14,961 nucleotides of DNA from UBA4416 sp046345275 (GTDB taxonomy: Bacteria; Bacteroidota; Bacteroidia; B-17B0; Aurantibacillaceae). The first letter of the stretch is position 1. Each line of letters begins with the position of its first letter. The stretch covers positions 1 to 14,961 of the forward strand of contig JBKDJY010000048.1 of NCBI GenBank assembly GCA_046345275.1. The letters run 5' to 3'. The notes under the pieces were generated by a model. It worked only from the letters and a program-made list of their open reading frames with translations, did not search any database and had not been told where the DNA came from. Shown here piece by piece: positions 6,507-14,961 of this stretch. The position numbers and the translations under genes are program-made.

Positions 6507-9500
6507 ATGATTAAAAACATATTTTTTACATTATTTTATATCTGTTTTTTGGCAAATCTTAATGCTCAAAAATTCGGAAATGAATGGATAAATTTTAGTC
6601 AAAAGCATTACCGAATGAGCATCCCAAAAACTGGTTTGTATCGGATTGATTCTTTAACATTAGCCAATTCGGGAATCCCATTAAATACCATTAACCCTAA
6701 AAATTTTCAATTATTTATTAAAGGAATTGAACAGCATATTTTAATTAATGGCGAAAATGACGATGTATTTAATACCAGCGATTATATTGAATTTTATGCA
6801 GAAAAAAATGATTGTAGTTTTGATTCGTTGGCGTACACAAATATTTTAAATTTACCTAACCCATATTTTGCATTGTTTAACGACACAAATTACGCATACT
6901 TAACATGGAATAACCTCACAACAAATAAGCGTGTGGCAATTGAAACAGACGCCAATTTTGCTTCCTATACACCAGCCAATTACTATTACAGCGAAAGAAT
7001 TTTAGCTTATAACAGTTATTATTCTGTCGGACAAACCCTAGCCCCCAATGGAAGTGATCCAAGATATGTTGTTGGAGAAGGTTATGGAGCAATTTTACAA
7101 AAGGGTGAATCAATTAATAGTGGGTCTTTACCCAATTTTAATGTCTATCAATCACCGAGTTTACCAGTTTACATTCGTGCAAGTTTTTCGGGAATAACTG
7201 CAAATTTAAATACGTTAACTTACGATCATCAAATAAGACTCGAATACACCAATAATTTAGGTTCATTAGTCACCTTAAATGACACTACTTTTTTTGGATT
7301 TAAGCAACTACGTGTCCAAAAACAAATCACGTCCAATTTATTACAAAATAGTTCTTCTTTATCAATAAGGAGTTTAAGCAATCCAGCTTTTTCTGGTTTT
7401 ACAAATAAGACAAACGTCCACTATTTATATATTAAATATCCCCAAGTTCCCGATTTTAACAATACTTCCGAACAGTTGTTTTTTGTTGATAATAGCACTA
7501 CCACTAAAACATTTTTAGACATTTCAAACGTAAGTGCTGGAGGTTCCTCTGTCATTATTTATGATTTAACCAATCATAAATATATCAATGCCATTGTAAG
7601 TGGCTCAAACGTAAAAGCTTTGATACCAAATGCTTTAGGGCAAAAAAAATGTTTTTTAACCACTTCTGCTAATATCATAAACATTTCGAAACTAAGTCCA
7701 GCCAATGAAACGGGTTATTTTGTAAATTATTTGACAAGTAATCCTGACTCTGCTTTTTTAATCATAAGCCATAGGGCATTTCAAAGTTCGGCCAATGATT
7801 ATAAAACCTATCGAGAAAGTCCTTCTGGTGGCTCAAACAATGTGATTATGGCAAACATTGAAGAGCTTTATGAACAGTTTGCTTATGGAAATACCAAAAA
7901 CCCTTTGGCAATAAAAAACTTTTGTCGATACTTAAGTGATAAATCAGTTGAACCACCCAAGTATTTATTATTATTAGGTAAATCCATACAAAACGAATAT
8001 GTTAAAACCAGTGCACCGCATTGGAACGCTTGCAGCATTCCTACAATGGGAGTTCCATCTTCTGATAATTTACTAACCACAGGCATACATGGCGCCAATT
8101 CATTAACCCCTTTTATTCCGGTTGGAAGGGTTTCTGCAAAAACAAATGCACAAGTTACAGCCTATTTAAATAAAGTAAAGACTCATGAATTAACATTGCC
8201 AAATCATGATGAATGGCGAAAAAGAGTATTGCATTTTGCAGGAGGTACTGATTTAAATCAACAAACTGAATTTCAAAGAAATTTACTGGAGTATGAAAAT
8301 ATTATTAAGGAACCTTTGTTTGGTGGAAAAGTATTTACTTTCAAAAAAAACAGTTTAGCTCCAATTCAATTAATACTAAGTGATTCTATCACTACCCTCA
8401 TTAATAATGGCGCTTCATTGATTACTTTTTTTGGCCACGGTTCTATTAATGGCTTTGATCAGGCCATTGACGACCCTGTCAATTATAATAATAAAGATAA
8501 GTATCCTGTTTTTATTGCAAACTCATGCTATTCTGGCAACATCCATACATTAGAAACTACGAGTACAAGTGAGGATTTTACATTAATAAATGAAAAGGGA
8601 AGTATTGCTTTTATAGCATCTTCTTCTACGGGCTATTCGGCCAACTTATCTTTGTATACGACTGACTTATATCGTTCCATTGCTTTAGAAACATACGAAA
8701 AAGGAATTGGCGACGCTGTAAAAAATTCATGTTTGAAAAATTCTACTTCTGGCAATATTTATTTTGATGTTACCTGTTTAGAAATGACTTTAGAAGGAGA
8801 TCCTTCCATCCGCATCAATGCATTTTCTAAGCCCGATTATGAAATAAAAAATACGAGCGTTTTTTTTAATACCACCTCTTATGTTGATTCTATTGGAATT
8901 AATATTCACATCAAAAATTTAGGGAGAGCCATTCAAAGTAATTTTATTGTAAAAGTTCAGCGCTATTTTGCAAATGGAGATTCAGAAGTTGTTTTTAAAA
9001 AAATAAATGCTCCTTTTTATCAAGACACCGTATCATTTTTTATGTTTAAAGATTATATCAGGGGAATTGGGTTAAATCAATTTAAAGTTAACATTGATTG
9101 TTATAATGAAATTTCTGAGTTGTTGGAAACTAACAACTCAACGACAGGGAAAGTGAATTTGTTTATTGAAGGAGATGATATCATTCCTGTGTTTCCATAT
9201 CAATTCGCCATTATTCCAAAAACGCCACAGATAACGCTTAAGGCTTCTACATCTAACCCTTTTGCAAGAGCCTTAAATTACAGAATGCAAATTGACACAA
9301 GTGATGTGTTTTCAAATCCTATTAAAACTGAAGTTAAAAACAGTACTGGTGGAGTTGTTGAATGGACTGTTGATTTACCTTATAAAGATAGCACCGTTTA
9401 TTTTTGGCGCGTATCAAAAGAACCTGTTTCTCCCACAGATACATTTACTTGGAGAGAAAGTTCATTTCAAGTTATCGGAACAAAAAATGGTTGGTCACAA

Positions 9501-11528
9501 GCGCATTTTCATCAATTTAAAAATAATGGTTATCAGTTTGTTAATTTTTTAAGACCCCAGCGGAAATTCGATTTTTTTAATAATTTGGTAGAAATTGGCT
9601 GTAAAAATGCATATTCCAGTTATGGTATTATGGCACAACAATACTCTGTTAACAATGGCTTACTTTCGAATTGGCATTTTGCATTTAATGGCTGGTCTAT
9701 TGCTGTTTTTGATTCTGTCACAGCCATTCCTTGGATTACAAGAATTAATGGATCAGCAGGCTTTGCAGCGCCTTATAATAATTGCTTAGCTTTTAGTGAT
9801 GAGAATAGAAGATCTTATGATTTTGGAGAATCTAGTTATTGTGGTTCTGCTCCTGCATGGCAAACTGATCTTCTAAATTTTCTTAATTCTGTTCCAATAA
9901 ATAATCATATACTTGCTTACAGTTCAGATGCACATAAAGCTACAACATACAGCAATCTTTTATATCAAGCATTTGAATCTTTTGGTTCAAACAAAATAAG
10001 AACTGTAAACGACTCTTTGCCTATGATAATATTTGGCAAGAAAAGAGCAGTTGCAATCCCAGGAAGTGCTATAGAAGAAGTGGTTGGCACAAATAACATG
10101 TCAAAGATAAGCATAACGAATGCCATCACTACAAAATGGGATAGGGGTTTCATAGAGTCGCCCATCATTGGGCCATCTTATAAATGGAATAGTTTGCATT
10201 GGAATTATATCAATCAATTTGTTGGACTAAATGACTCGATTGTTTTAAAAGTTATTGGGATTAGAAAATCAAATGGGAATATAGATACATTAGCCACTTT
10301 TTATAAAGACAAATTTGATGTCAATAATTTGTATGATTATGTAGATGCAAGTTTATATCCAACCATCAAATTAGTTGCCTTGATGAAAAACAATATTTTA
10401 AATTTAGCACCACAACTAAAAAAATGGCAAGTCATTTATGATCATGTGCCAGAGTGTGCCATTAATCCAGTAAAAGGCTATTTCTTATCAAATGATACAT
10501 TACTAGAAGGAGATAAAATAAACATCAAGTTACCCATCGAAAACATTGGCGCATTGCCTTTTAACGATAGTTTGGTTGTAACCTATTATATTGAAGATGT
10601 AAATAGAATTTCACATTTCTTACCTCAACATTTAAAAGTGCCACCTTTTGTATCAGGTCAAATTATTATTGATACCATTACTTTAGCTAGTTATCAGTAC
10701 CCGGGGTTAAACTATCTATGGGTTGATGTAAACCCTCCACGCAATAAAAAATATCAGCTTGAGCAGTATCACTTTAATAACATTGCACGCATTCCTTTTG
10801 TGGTGGTGACAGATAAAATAAATCCATTGTTAGACGTCACCTTTGATGGCGTTCACATTATGAATGGCGATATCGTATCGGCCAAACCACACATTTTAAT
10901 TACACTTAAGGATGAAAATAAATTTTTAGCCTTAAATGATACCGCTGATTTTGCTTTGTTTACAAAATATCCAAAAGATTTAGATGAAAAAAGATTATAC
11001 TTTGCCAACATAATAAAATTTACCCCAGCACAATTGCCAAATAATTCATGCAAAATAGAATGGATGCCAAAATTAGAAGAAGACGGAAAATATTTTTTAC
11101 GCGTTCAAGCAGCTGATCGAGCCAAGAATATTTCAGGAGCTTCTGATTATAGTATTAACTTTGAAGTTATTAATAAACAAACGGTCACTGAAGTTTTGAA
11201 TTATCCCAATCCTTTTAGTACCTCTACACGATTTGTTTTTACCTTAACAGGTTCTGAAGTTCCAGATAAATTTATCATTCAAATCATGACGATTACTGGA
11301 AAAGTGGTAAGGGAAATTACAAGGAATGAATTAAGTGATATTCACATTGGAAGAAATATAACAGATTATGCTTGGGACGGAAAAGATGATTTCGGTGACA
11401 AGTTGGCTAATGGCGTGTACTTATACAGAGTTATCACTAGACACAATGGAGAGGCTGTTGAAAAAAATACAACGATTGCAGACTATTTTTTCAAAAAAGG
11501 CTTCGGTAAAATGGTTATTATTAGATAA
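6507..11528 (+). CDS. porU2: Type IX secretion system sortase PorU2 (gingipain-like C25 peptidase)
   Basis: A 1673-residue secreted protein with a signal peptide at 1-21 ending 'NLNAQ'. An N-terminal beta-rich region (about 22-410) precedes the peptidase C25 (gingipain) domain at about 412-775. The domain shows 'ELYEQFAYGNTKNPLAIKNF', 'PVGRVSAKTNAQVTAYLNKV', the catalytic H644 in 'FFGHGSINGFDQ', C674 in 'IANSCYSGN', and 'LEGDPSIRIN' near its end. Ig-like and other beta domains fill about 780-1560. A type-A T9SS C-terminal domain begins at N1565 ('NYPNPF') and runs to the end, including 'AWDGKDDFGDKLANGVYLYR'. PorU-type sortases remove the C-terminal domain of secreted proteins and join them to anionic lipopolysaccharide. 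This protein is much longer than PorU of Porphyromonas gingivalis (about 1150 residues), which fits the PorU2 group. The gene is three bases behind the PorV-like gene and clearly in one operon with it. Its specific cargo is unknown. Confidence 0.9.
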   Translation: MIKNIFFTLFYICFLANLNAQKFGNEWINFSQKHYRMSIPKTGLYRIDSLTLANSGIPLNTINPKNFQLFIKGIEQHILINGENDDVFNTSDYIEFYAEKNDCSFDSLAYTNILNLPNPYFALFNDTNYAYLTWNNLTTNKRVAIETDANFASYTPANYYYSERILAYNSYYSVGQTLAPNGSDPRYVVGEGYGAILQKGESINSGSLPNFNVYQSPSLPVYIRASFSGITANLNTLTYDHQIRLEYTNNLGSLVTLNDTTFFGFKQLRVQKQITSNLLQNSSSLSIRSLSNPAFSGFTNKTNVHYLYIKYPQVPDFNNTSEQLFFVDNSTTTKTFLDISNVSAGGSSVIIYDLTNHKYINAIVSGSNVKALIPNALGQKKCFLTTSANIINISKLSPANETGYFVNYLTSNPDSAFLIISHRAFQSSANDYKTYRESPSGGSNNVIMANIEELYEQFAYGNTKNPLAIKNFCRYLSDKSVEPPKYLLLLGKSIQNEYVKTSAPHWNACSIPTMGVPSSDNLLTTGIHGANSLTPFIPVGRVSAKTNAQVTAYLNKVKTHELTLPNHDEWRKRVLHFAGGTDLNQQTEFQRNLLEYENIIKEPLFGGKVFTFKKNSLAPIQLILSDSITTLINNGASLITFFGHGSINGFDQAIDDPVNYNNKDKYPVFIANSCYSGNIHTLETTSTSEDFTLINEKGSIAFIASSSTGYSANLSLYTTDLYRSIALETYEKGIGDAVKNSCLKNSTSGNIYFDVTCLEMTLEGDPSIRINAFSKPDYEIKNTSVFFNTTSYVDSIGINIHIKNLGRAIQSNFIVKVQRYFANGDSEVVFKKINAPFYQDTVSFFMFKDYIRGIGLNQFKVNIDCYNEISELLETNNSTTGKVNLFIEGDDIIPVFPYQFAIIPKTPQITLKASTSNPFARALNYRMQIDTSDVFSNPIKTEVKNSTGGVVEWTVDLPYKDSTVYFWRVSKEPVSPTDTFTWRESSFQVIGTKNGWSQAHFHQFKNNGYQFVNFLRPQRKFDFFNNLVEIGCKNAYSSYGIMAQQYSVNNGLLSNWHFAFNGWSIAVFDSVTAIPWITRINGSAGFAAPYNNCLAFSDENRRSYDFGESSYCGSAPAWQTDLLNFLNSVPINNHILAYSSDAHKATTYSNLLYQAFESFGSNKIRTVNDSLPMIIFGKKRAVAIPGSAIEEVVGTNNMSKISITNAITTKWDRGFIESPIIGPSYKWNSLHWNYINQFVGLNDSIVLKVIGIRKSNGNIDTLATFYKDKFDVNNLYDYVDASLYPTIKLVALMKNNILNLAPQLKKWQVIYDHVPECAINPVKGYFLSNDTLLEGDKINIKLPIENIGALPFNDSLVVTYYIEDVNRISHFLPQHLKVPPFVSGQIIIDTITLASYQYPGLNYLWVDVNPPRNKKYQLEQYHFNNIARIPFVVVTDKINPLLDVTFDGVHIMNGDIVSAKPHILITLKDENKFLALNDTADFALFTKYPKDLDEKRLYFANIIKFTPAQLPNNSCKIEWMPKLEEDGKYFLRVQAADRAKNISGASDYSINFEVINKQTVTEVLNYPNPFSTSTRFVFTLTGSEVPDKFIIQIMTITGKVVREITRNELSDIHIGRNITDYAWDGKDDFGDKLANGVYLYRVITRHNGEAVEKNTTIADYFFKKGFGKMVIIR

Positions 11529-11635
11529 AAAAATTGTCTATCAATCAATTATTGCAAAACCAAAGCAAGCGTTATATCTATTTCCCAATGAATCACCAAC
11601 TCGATTTGACATAGAACTCAGGGTTTTAACCATTT
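11529..11635. other. Convergent gap between porU2 and sucA
   Basis: This is a 107-base AT-rich spacer where two genes end facing each other. A bidirectional terminator would be expected, but only weak structures are visible, such as GGTTTTAACC near 11622-11631 followed by a T-rich stretch. No gene fits here. Confidence 0.5.
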
Positions 11636-14356
11636 TTAATTTATTAAAACTTTATTAAAAATCGCAGTCATTATTTCTTCGTTTTCGGCTGCATGACGTT
11701 TTGCAAATCCTGTTGCTGGACTAGCTGCCGCTTCTCGTCCTATGTATTTTAATTTTAATGATCGCAAATTATTATCAACAAAGCGCCATGAACCCATGTT
11801 TTCAGGCTCTTCTTGAATGAAGAGATAATCTGTGGCCTTGTTGTATTTTTTCAACAAGACATCAATTTGTTTTTTAGGAAAAGGATATAATTGTTCTAAG
11901 CGAATAAACGCAATATCATTACTTCCTTCTTTTTCTCTGCGTTCAATTAAATCGTAATATACTTTTCCGGAGCAAAAAGCAATTCTCGTTACTTTTTTTA
12001 CATCAATATTATCATCTAAAACTTCTTGAAAATTTGTTTTTGTAAAATCAGTTAGCTTGCTTACACATGTTGGGTAGCGAAGTAATTTTTTGGGCGTAAA
12101 ACAAATTAATGGTTTGCGAAATTCTCTTTTTAATTGTCGACGAATTACGTGAAATTGTTGAGCTGGAGTGGTGGTGTTTACAATTTGTATATTGTTTTCT
12201 GCACAAGCTTGCAAAAACCTTTCAATGCGTGCTGAAGAATGCTCTGGCCCTTGCCCTTCGTAGCCATGAGGCAATAAAATAACCAAGCCATTCATCCGAC
12301 GCCATTTATATTCAGCTGAAGTTAAATATTGGTCAATGATTATCTGTGCGCCATTAAAAAAATCTCCAAATTGAGCTTCCCAAATTGTCAGTGCGTTTGG
12401 TGCAGCAAATGCGTAACCATAGTCGAAGCCCAGCACAGCGTATTCACTCAGCAATGAGTTAAAAATGTTTAGTTGTACGTCTGCGTCAATATTATTTAGT
12501 GGCGTATATTCTTCTTCACTATCTTCAATTTTAATGACGGCGTGGCGGTGAGAGAATGTACCACGTTCAACATCCTGTCCACTAAAGCGAACAGGAAATC
12601 CTTCTCGAAGTAAAGATGCGTAAGCTATTAATTCCCCCATTGCCCAATCATAGTTGTCATTAGTAATCATTGCTTTTCTATCATCAAAAACTTTTTGAAT
12701 TTTGTTAAAGAATTTTTTATCCTTTGGTAAGTCCGTTGTTTTATTTGCTAGTTCTAAAAATAATTTTTCTTCAATGGCAGTTTTAGGCGATGTTTCAAAA
12801 TCATTTTCTGTCGCTCTTTTAATTCCCTTCCAATTTCCTTCAAGAAAAGAAGTGATTTTAACTGTTTCTGCTTTCTTAGCTTCATCTAAGTTTAAATCTA
12901 ATTCGGCCTTAAATTTAGTTTCGATTTCTTTCGCTTCTTTTGCTAATTCAGAGCCATCTTGAATTAATCGATTTACATAAATATCTTTAACGTTAGGATG
13001 CGCTGCAATTGCTTTGTATAGTAAAGGTTGGGTAAAACGAGGCTCATCTCCTTCATTATGGCCATATTTTCGATAACATAATATATCTATAAACACATCG
13101 CGATGAAATTCTTGACGGAATTCCATGGCCAGTTTTGAAACAAAACATAAGGCTTCTACATCATCTCCATTAACGTGGAATACTGGACTTAAAACGACTT
13201 TTGCTATATCCGTGCAATAGGTTGATGAACGAGCATCTAAGAAATTAGTTGTGAAGCCAATTTGATTATTTATCACAAAATGAATGGTGCCTCCAGTTTT
13301 GTAGCCATCCAGTTGGCTCATTTGCAATGTTTCGTATACAACGCCTTGCGCTGCAACAGCAGCATCTCCATGAATAGCTATGGCGCAAGCTTTTGAGTTA
13401 TCCCCTTTATGAAGATTATCAATTTTTGCACGAATAATGCCTTGCGCAACAGGAGCAACTGTTTCTAAGTGTGAAGGATTTGGAGTTAAACTGATGTGTA
13501 CTTTTTTTCCACCGTCACTCTTTTGGTCCGATGAATAACCCATATGGTATTTTACGTCGCCATCAAATAAAGAATCTTCACTTGGCCTTCCTTCAAATTC
13601 GGTAAATACATCTTTATAGGTTTTATTCATAATGTTAGTAAGCACGTTTAAACGCCCACGATGCGCCATCCCAATTACATAATCTTCAATTCCTATATTT
13701 ACACCATGTTCAACCAGTGCGTTGATAGCAGGTATCACAGCTTCAGCACCTTCTAAAGAAAAACGTTTTTGGCCGACAAACTTCGTGTGCAAGTAGCTTT
13801 CAAAAACGACAGCTTGCGTTAATTTTTTGAGAATAACCCTTTTTTCATCAATGCTAAAAGTAGGGGTATTTTGGGTTTTTTCCATCCGTTCCTGTAGCCA
13901 TTTCACTACTTTTGGCTCACGCATGTAGGAATATTCTGCACCAATACTTTGACAGTATGTTCGTTCAAGATGAGAAATAATATCTTTTAACTTTGCATTT
14001 CCAATTCCAATTTCATGACCTGCCTGAAAAATAACTTCTAAATCAGTTGAAGATAATCCAAATGTTTCTAGATTTAAGGTTGGCTCGTAAGTTCTGCGTT
14101 GGCGAACGGGATTGGTTTTGGTAAATAAATGACCACGTTGACGATAACCGTTAATCAAACTTATCACTTTAAACTCTTTTGTAACATTTTCAGGAATAAC
14201 TCCTCCATCGCTGTCGTATGAAGTACGCGCAAATTCGAAGCCTTTAAAAAAATCTCTCCACGATGCATCAACTGAATTAGCATCTTGTGAGTATTGCAAG
14301 AATAATTGTTCAATAGCGCTCACATCGCTTGTGCCTATGAAGGAAAATTTGTCCAT
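11636..14356 (-). CDS. sucA: 2-oxoglutarate dehydrogenase E1 component
   Basis: A 906-residue thiamine-diphosphate enzyme that decarboxylates 2-oxoglutarate and passes the succinyl group to the E2 lipoyl domain in the citric acid cycle. All main parts are visible: the short N-terminal E1 segment 'FLQYSQDANSVDASWRDFF' (19-37); 'IGMAHRGRLNVL' (228-239) with substrate-site H232 and R233; the TPP motif from G330-D331 to N363-N364; 'YGHNEGDEPRFTQP' (431-444); the pyrimidine-domain segment 'WEAQFGDFFNGAQIIIDQY' (659-677); and 'HGYEGQGPEHSSARIERFLQ' (697-716). The length is close to that of E. coli SucA (933 residues). The gene is complete and intact. The next gene on its 3' side is convergent, so the E2 gene is not in the usual place behind it. 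No clear promoter consensus was found in the 67 bases shared with the divergent SPOR gene. Confidence 0.97.
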   Translation of the reverse strand: MDKFSFIGTSDVSAIEQLFLQYSQDANSVDASWRDFFKGFEFARTSYDSDGGVIPENVTKEFKVISLINGYRQRGHLFTKTNPVRQRRTYEPTLNLETFGLSSTDLEVIFQAGHEIGIGNAKLKDIISHLERTYCQSIGAEYSYMREPKVVKWLQERMEKTQNTPTFSIDEKRVILKKLTQAVVFESYLHTKFVGQKRFSLEGAEAVIPAINALVEHGVNIGIEDYVIGMAHRGRLNVLTNIMNKTYKDVFTEFEGRPSEDSLFDGDVKYHMGYSSDQKSDGGKKVHISLTPNPSHLETVAPVAQGIIRAKIDNLHKGDNSKACAIAIHGDAAVAAQGVVYETLQMSQLDGYKTGGTIHFVINNQIGFTTNFLDARSSTYCTDIAKVVLSPVFHVNGDDVEALCFVSKLAMEFRQEFHRDVFIDILCYRKYGHNEGDEPRFTQPLLYKAIAAHPNVKDIYVNRLIQDGSELAKEAKEIETKFKAELDLNLDEAKKAETVKITSFLEGNWKGIKRATENDFETSPKTAIEEKLFLELANKTTDLPKDKKFFNKIQKVFDDRKAMITNDNYDWAMGELIAYASLLREGFPVRFSGQDVERGTFSHRHAVIKIEDSEEEYTPLNNIDADVQLNIFNSLLSEYAVLGFDYGYAFAAPNALTIWEAQFGDFFNGAQIIIDQYLTSAEYKWRRMNGLVILLPHGYEGQGPEHSSARIERFLQACAENNIQIVNTTTPAQQFHVIRRQLKREFRKPLICFTPKKLLRYPTCVSKLTDFTKTNFQEVLDDNIDVKKVTRIAFCSGKVYYDLIERREKEGSNDIAFIRLEQLYPFPKKQIDVLLKKYNKATDYLFIQEEPENMGSWRFVDNNLRSLKLKYIGREAAASPATGFAKRHAAENEEIMTAIFNKVLIN

Positions 14357-14411
14357 GTTAATTTGAATAAAATAAAAGGCTAATTTAATGAATTTTTTAA
14401 GCTAATTTCTC

Positions 14412-14419
14412 TATTTTTG
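14412..14419 (+). promoter_or_regulatory. Possible -7 box (TATTTTTG) of the SPOR gene
   Basis: This is a full match to TAnnTTTG but lies only four bases before the GTG start, and no TTG/TTTG box was seen about 20 bases upstream. If it is used, the transcript would begin about at the start codon. Confidence 0.25.
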
Positions 14420-14423
14420 AAAG

Positions 14424-14825
14424 GTGAGATGTAGATTGTTTTTATTTTTATGTAGCATGCAATGCATTGTTTGCTTCGCTCAAAAAAGCAGCATTGATGA
14501 TCCTTTACAAACACTCATAAAAGTTGAAGCATTAAAAGAAAAAAAAATCGAATTTAATCACAGAACCAACGGTGAAAGTGACGGCTATAGGATTAAAATT
14601 CATTTTAGTGGAGATAAATCCAAAGCAAGATTGGTTCAAAACGAATTTAATGCGAAGTACTCAGATGTGATGTCTTATGAAGAATATCAGCAACCAAATT
14701 TTGTAATTAATGTGGGTGATTTTAAAACAAAACTTGAAGCATACCAATTTCTTAAAAAAGTTCAATTGGATTTTCCTTATGCCTTTATCGTAAAAAGTAA
14801 AATAAAATCCATCAAATTAAATTAA
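14424..14825 (+). CDS. Small secreted SPOR-domain protein
   Basis: A 133-residue protein with a signal peptide at about 1-20 ('RLFLFLCSMQCIVCFAQ', cut probably after A19 or Q20). A single SPOR domain follows at about 54-128: 'GYRIKIHFSGDKSKARLVQN', then 'PNFVINVGDFKTKLEAYQFL', with the two-repeat beta-alpha-beta pattern of the family. SPOR domains bind peptidoglycan strands lacking stem peptides, mostly at the division site. There is no catalytic domain and no membrane anchor besides the signal, so it should be a free periplasmic protein. The start is GTG at 14424; the first ATG (codon 12) would leave too short a signal sequence. It is divergent from sucA and stands alone as a transcription unit. 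Confidence 0.83.
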   Translation: MRCRLFLFLCSMQCIVCFAQKSSIDDPLQTLIKVEALKEKKIEFNHRTNGESDGYRIKIHFSGDKSKARLVQNEFNAKYSDVMSYEEYQQPNFVINVGDFKTKLEAYQFLKKVQLDFPYAFIVKSKIKSIKLN

Positions 14826-14859
14826 GGGGAGTTCTATAAATCAAACTGTTGATAAACTT

Positions 14860-14873
14860 GTTAATAAATTAAC
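14860..14873. repeat. Inverted repeat GTTAAT-AA-ATTAAC
   Basis: This is a perfect dyad with 6-base arms around two central bases. It uses the same hexamer (ATTAAC/GTTAAT) that forms the outer part of the larger palindrome starting two bases further on. The two dyads together give four copies of this half-site within 45 bases, which suggests more than one binding position for the same regulator. Being AT-only except one base per arm, it could be chance. Confidence 0.4.
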
Positions 14874-14874
14874 T

Positions 14875-14905
14875 TATTAACTATTTGATTATCAAATAGT
14901 TAATA
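14875..14905. promoter_or_regulatory. 31-base perfect palindrome, probable operator
   Basis: The left arm TATTAACTATTTGAT (14875-14889) is the exact reverse complement of the right arm ATCAAATAGTTAATA (14891-14905), with a single central T. It contains the -33 box of the promoter listed next, so a protein bound here would block RNA polymerase. The length and the one-base centre fit a dimeric helix-turn-helix repressor of the MarR or TetR kind, but the regulator is not identified. It is a poor terminator candidate: the stem is nearly all A and T and no T run follows. Confidence 0.65.
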
Positions 14906-14914
14906 TTATATTTG
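14884..14914 (+). promoter_or_regulatory. Canonical Bacteroidota promoter of the right-edge gene
   Basis: TTTG (14884-14887), a 19-base spacer, and TATATTTG (14907-14914) match the primary-sigma consensus TTTG-N19-TAnnTTTG of this phylum in every defined position. Transcription should begin near 14921, giving a leader of about 17 bases before the ATG at 14938. The -33 box lies within the palindrome. Confidence 0.65.
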
Positions 14915-14937
14915 TAGTGTAAATTAATACATTAAAG

Positions 14938-14961
14938 ATGAAACTAAACCGGTACAAAACA
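14938..14961 (+). CDS. Start of an unidentified gene, cut by the window end
   Basis: Only eight codons are present (MKLNRYKT), far too few to name a product. The call rests on position: an ATG about 24 bases behind a consensus promoter, with an AAAG stretch before it and an open frame to the edge. By context it is the gene controlled by the palindrome and may encode the regulator itself or its target. Confidence 0.45.

Noticed and set aside
11622..11640. GGTTTTAACC followed by T-rich sequence as a bidirectional terminator
   Set aside because: The stem is only three to four pairs with a very small loop, too weak to call.
11368..11658. Forward open frame of 96 codons at the end of porU2
   Set aside because: It overlaps the T9SS C-terminal domain coding sequence out of frame and ends within sucA; its translation shows no domain or signal.
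12702..12962. Forward open frame of 86 codons inside sucA
   Set aside because: Antisense shadow of a lysine- and glutamate-rich part of SucA, with no independent support.

Overview
The window is strongly AT-rich DNA from a member of the Bacteroidota. Three things point there: a PorU2-type type IX secretion sortase next to a PorV/PorQ-family outer-membrane protein, promoter-like sequences of the form TTTG-N19-TAnnTTTG, and almost no Shine-Dalgarno sequences. The order cannot be fixed from the sequence; a Chitinophagales- or Sphingobacteriales-like organism is only a guess. I see no rRNA, tRNA, CRISPR array, transposase or integrase, so most of the window is an ordinary chromosomal backbone.

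Left part (1-2813, leftward genes). A gene-free stretch of 372 bases contains a less AT-rich, structured block. Next, reading leftward, come pssA (phosphatidylserine synthase), an ECF-type sigma factor, and, 11 bases behind the sigma gene, a membrane-anchored protein. That protein has an anti-sigma-like N-terminus, one transmembrane helix, a coiled coil and a trypsin/HtrA-like protease domain with an intact H/D/S triad. This sigma/protease pair is the best candidate here for an under-described regulatory system.

Middle (2988-11528, rightward genes). An MBOAT O-acyltransferase overlaps by four bases with a membrane-anchored SGNH-type protein, forming a two-gene envelope O-acylation cassette of unknown substrate. 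A promoter-like sequence then leads into a two-gene operon: a PorV/PorQ-family beta-barrel and the 1673-residue PorU2 sortase with a gingipain-type H/C dyad and a T9SS C-terminal domain. The barrel probably holds or receives the sortase at the cell surface.

Right part (11636-14961). sucA (2-oxoglutarate dehydrogenase E1) converges on porU2, so the E2 gene cannot lie directly behind it. Divergent from sucA is a small secreted SPOR-domain protein. The last 140 bases hold a perfect 15-bp-arm inverted repeat lying on the -33 element of a near-ideal Bacteroidota promoter, followed by the first codons of a gene that runs off the window. This looks like a repressor-controlled promoter.
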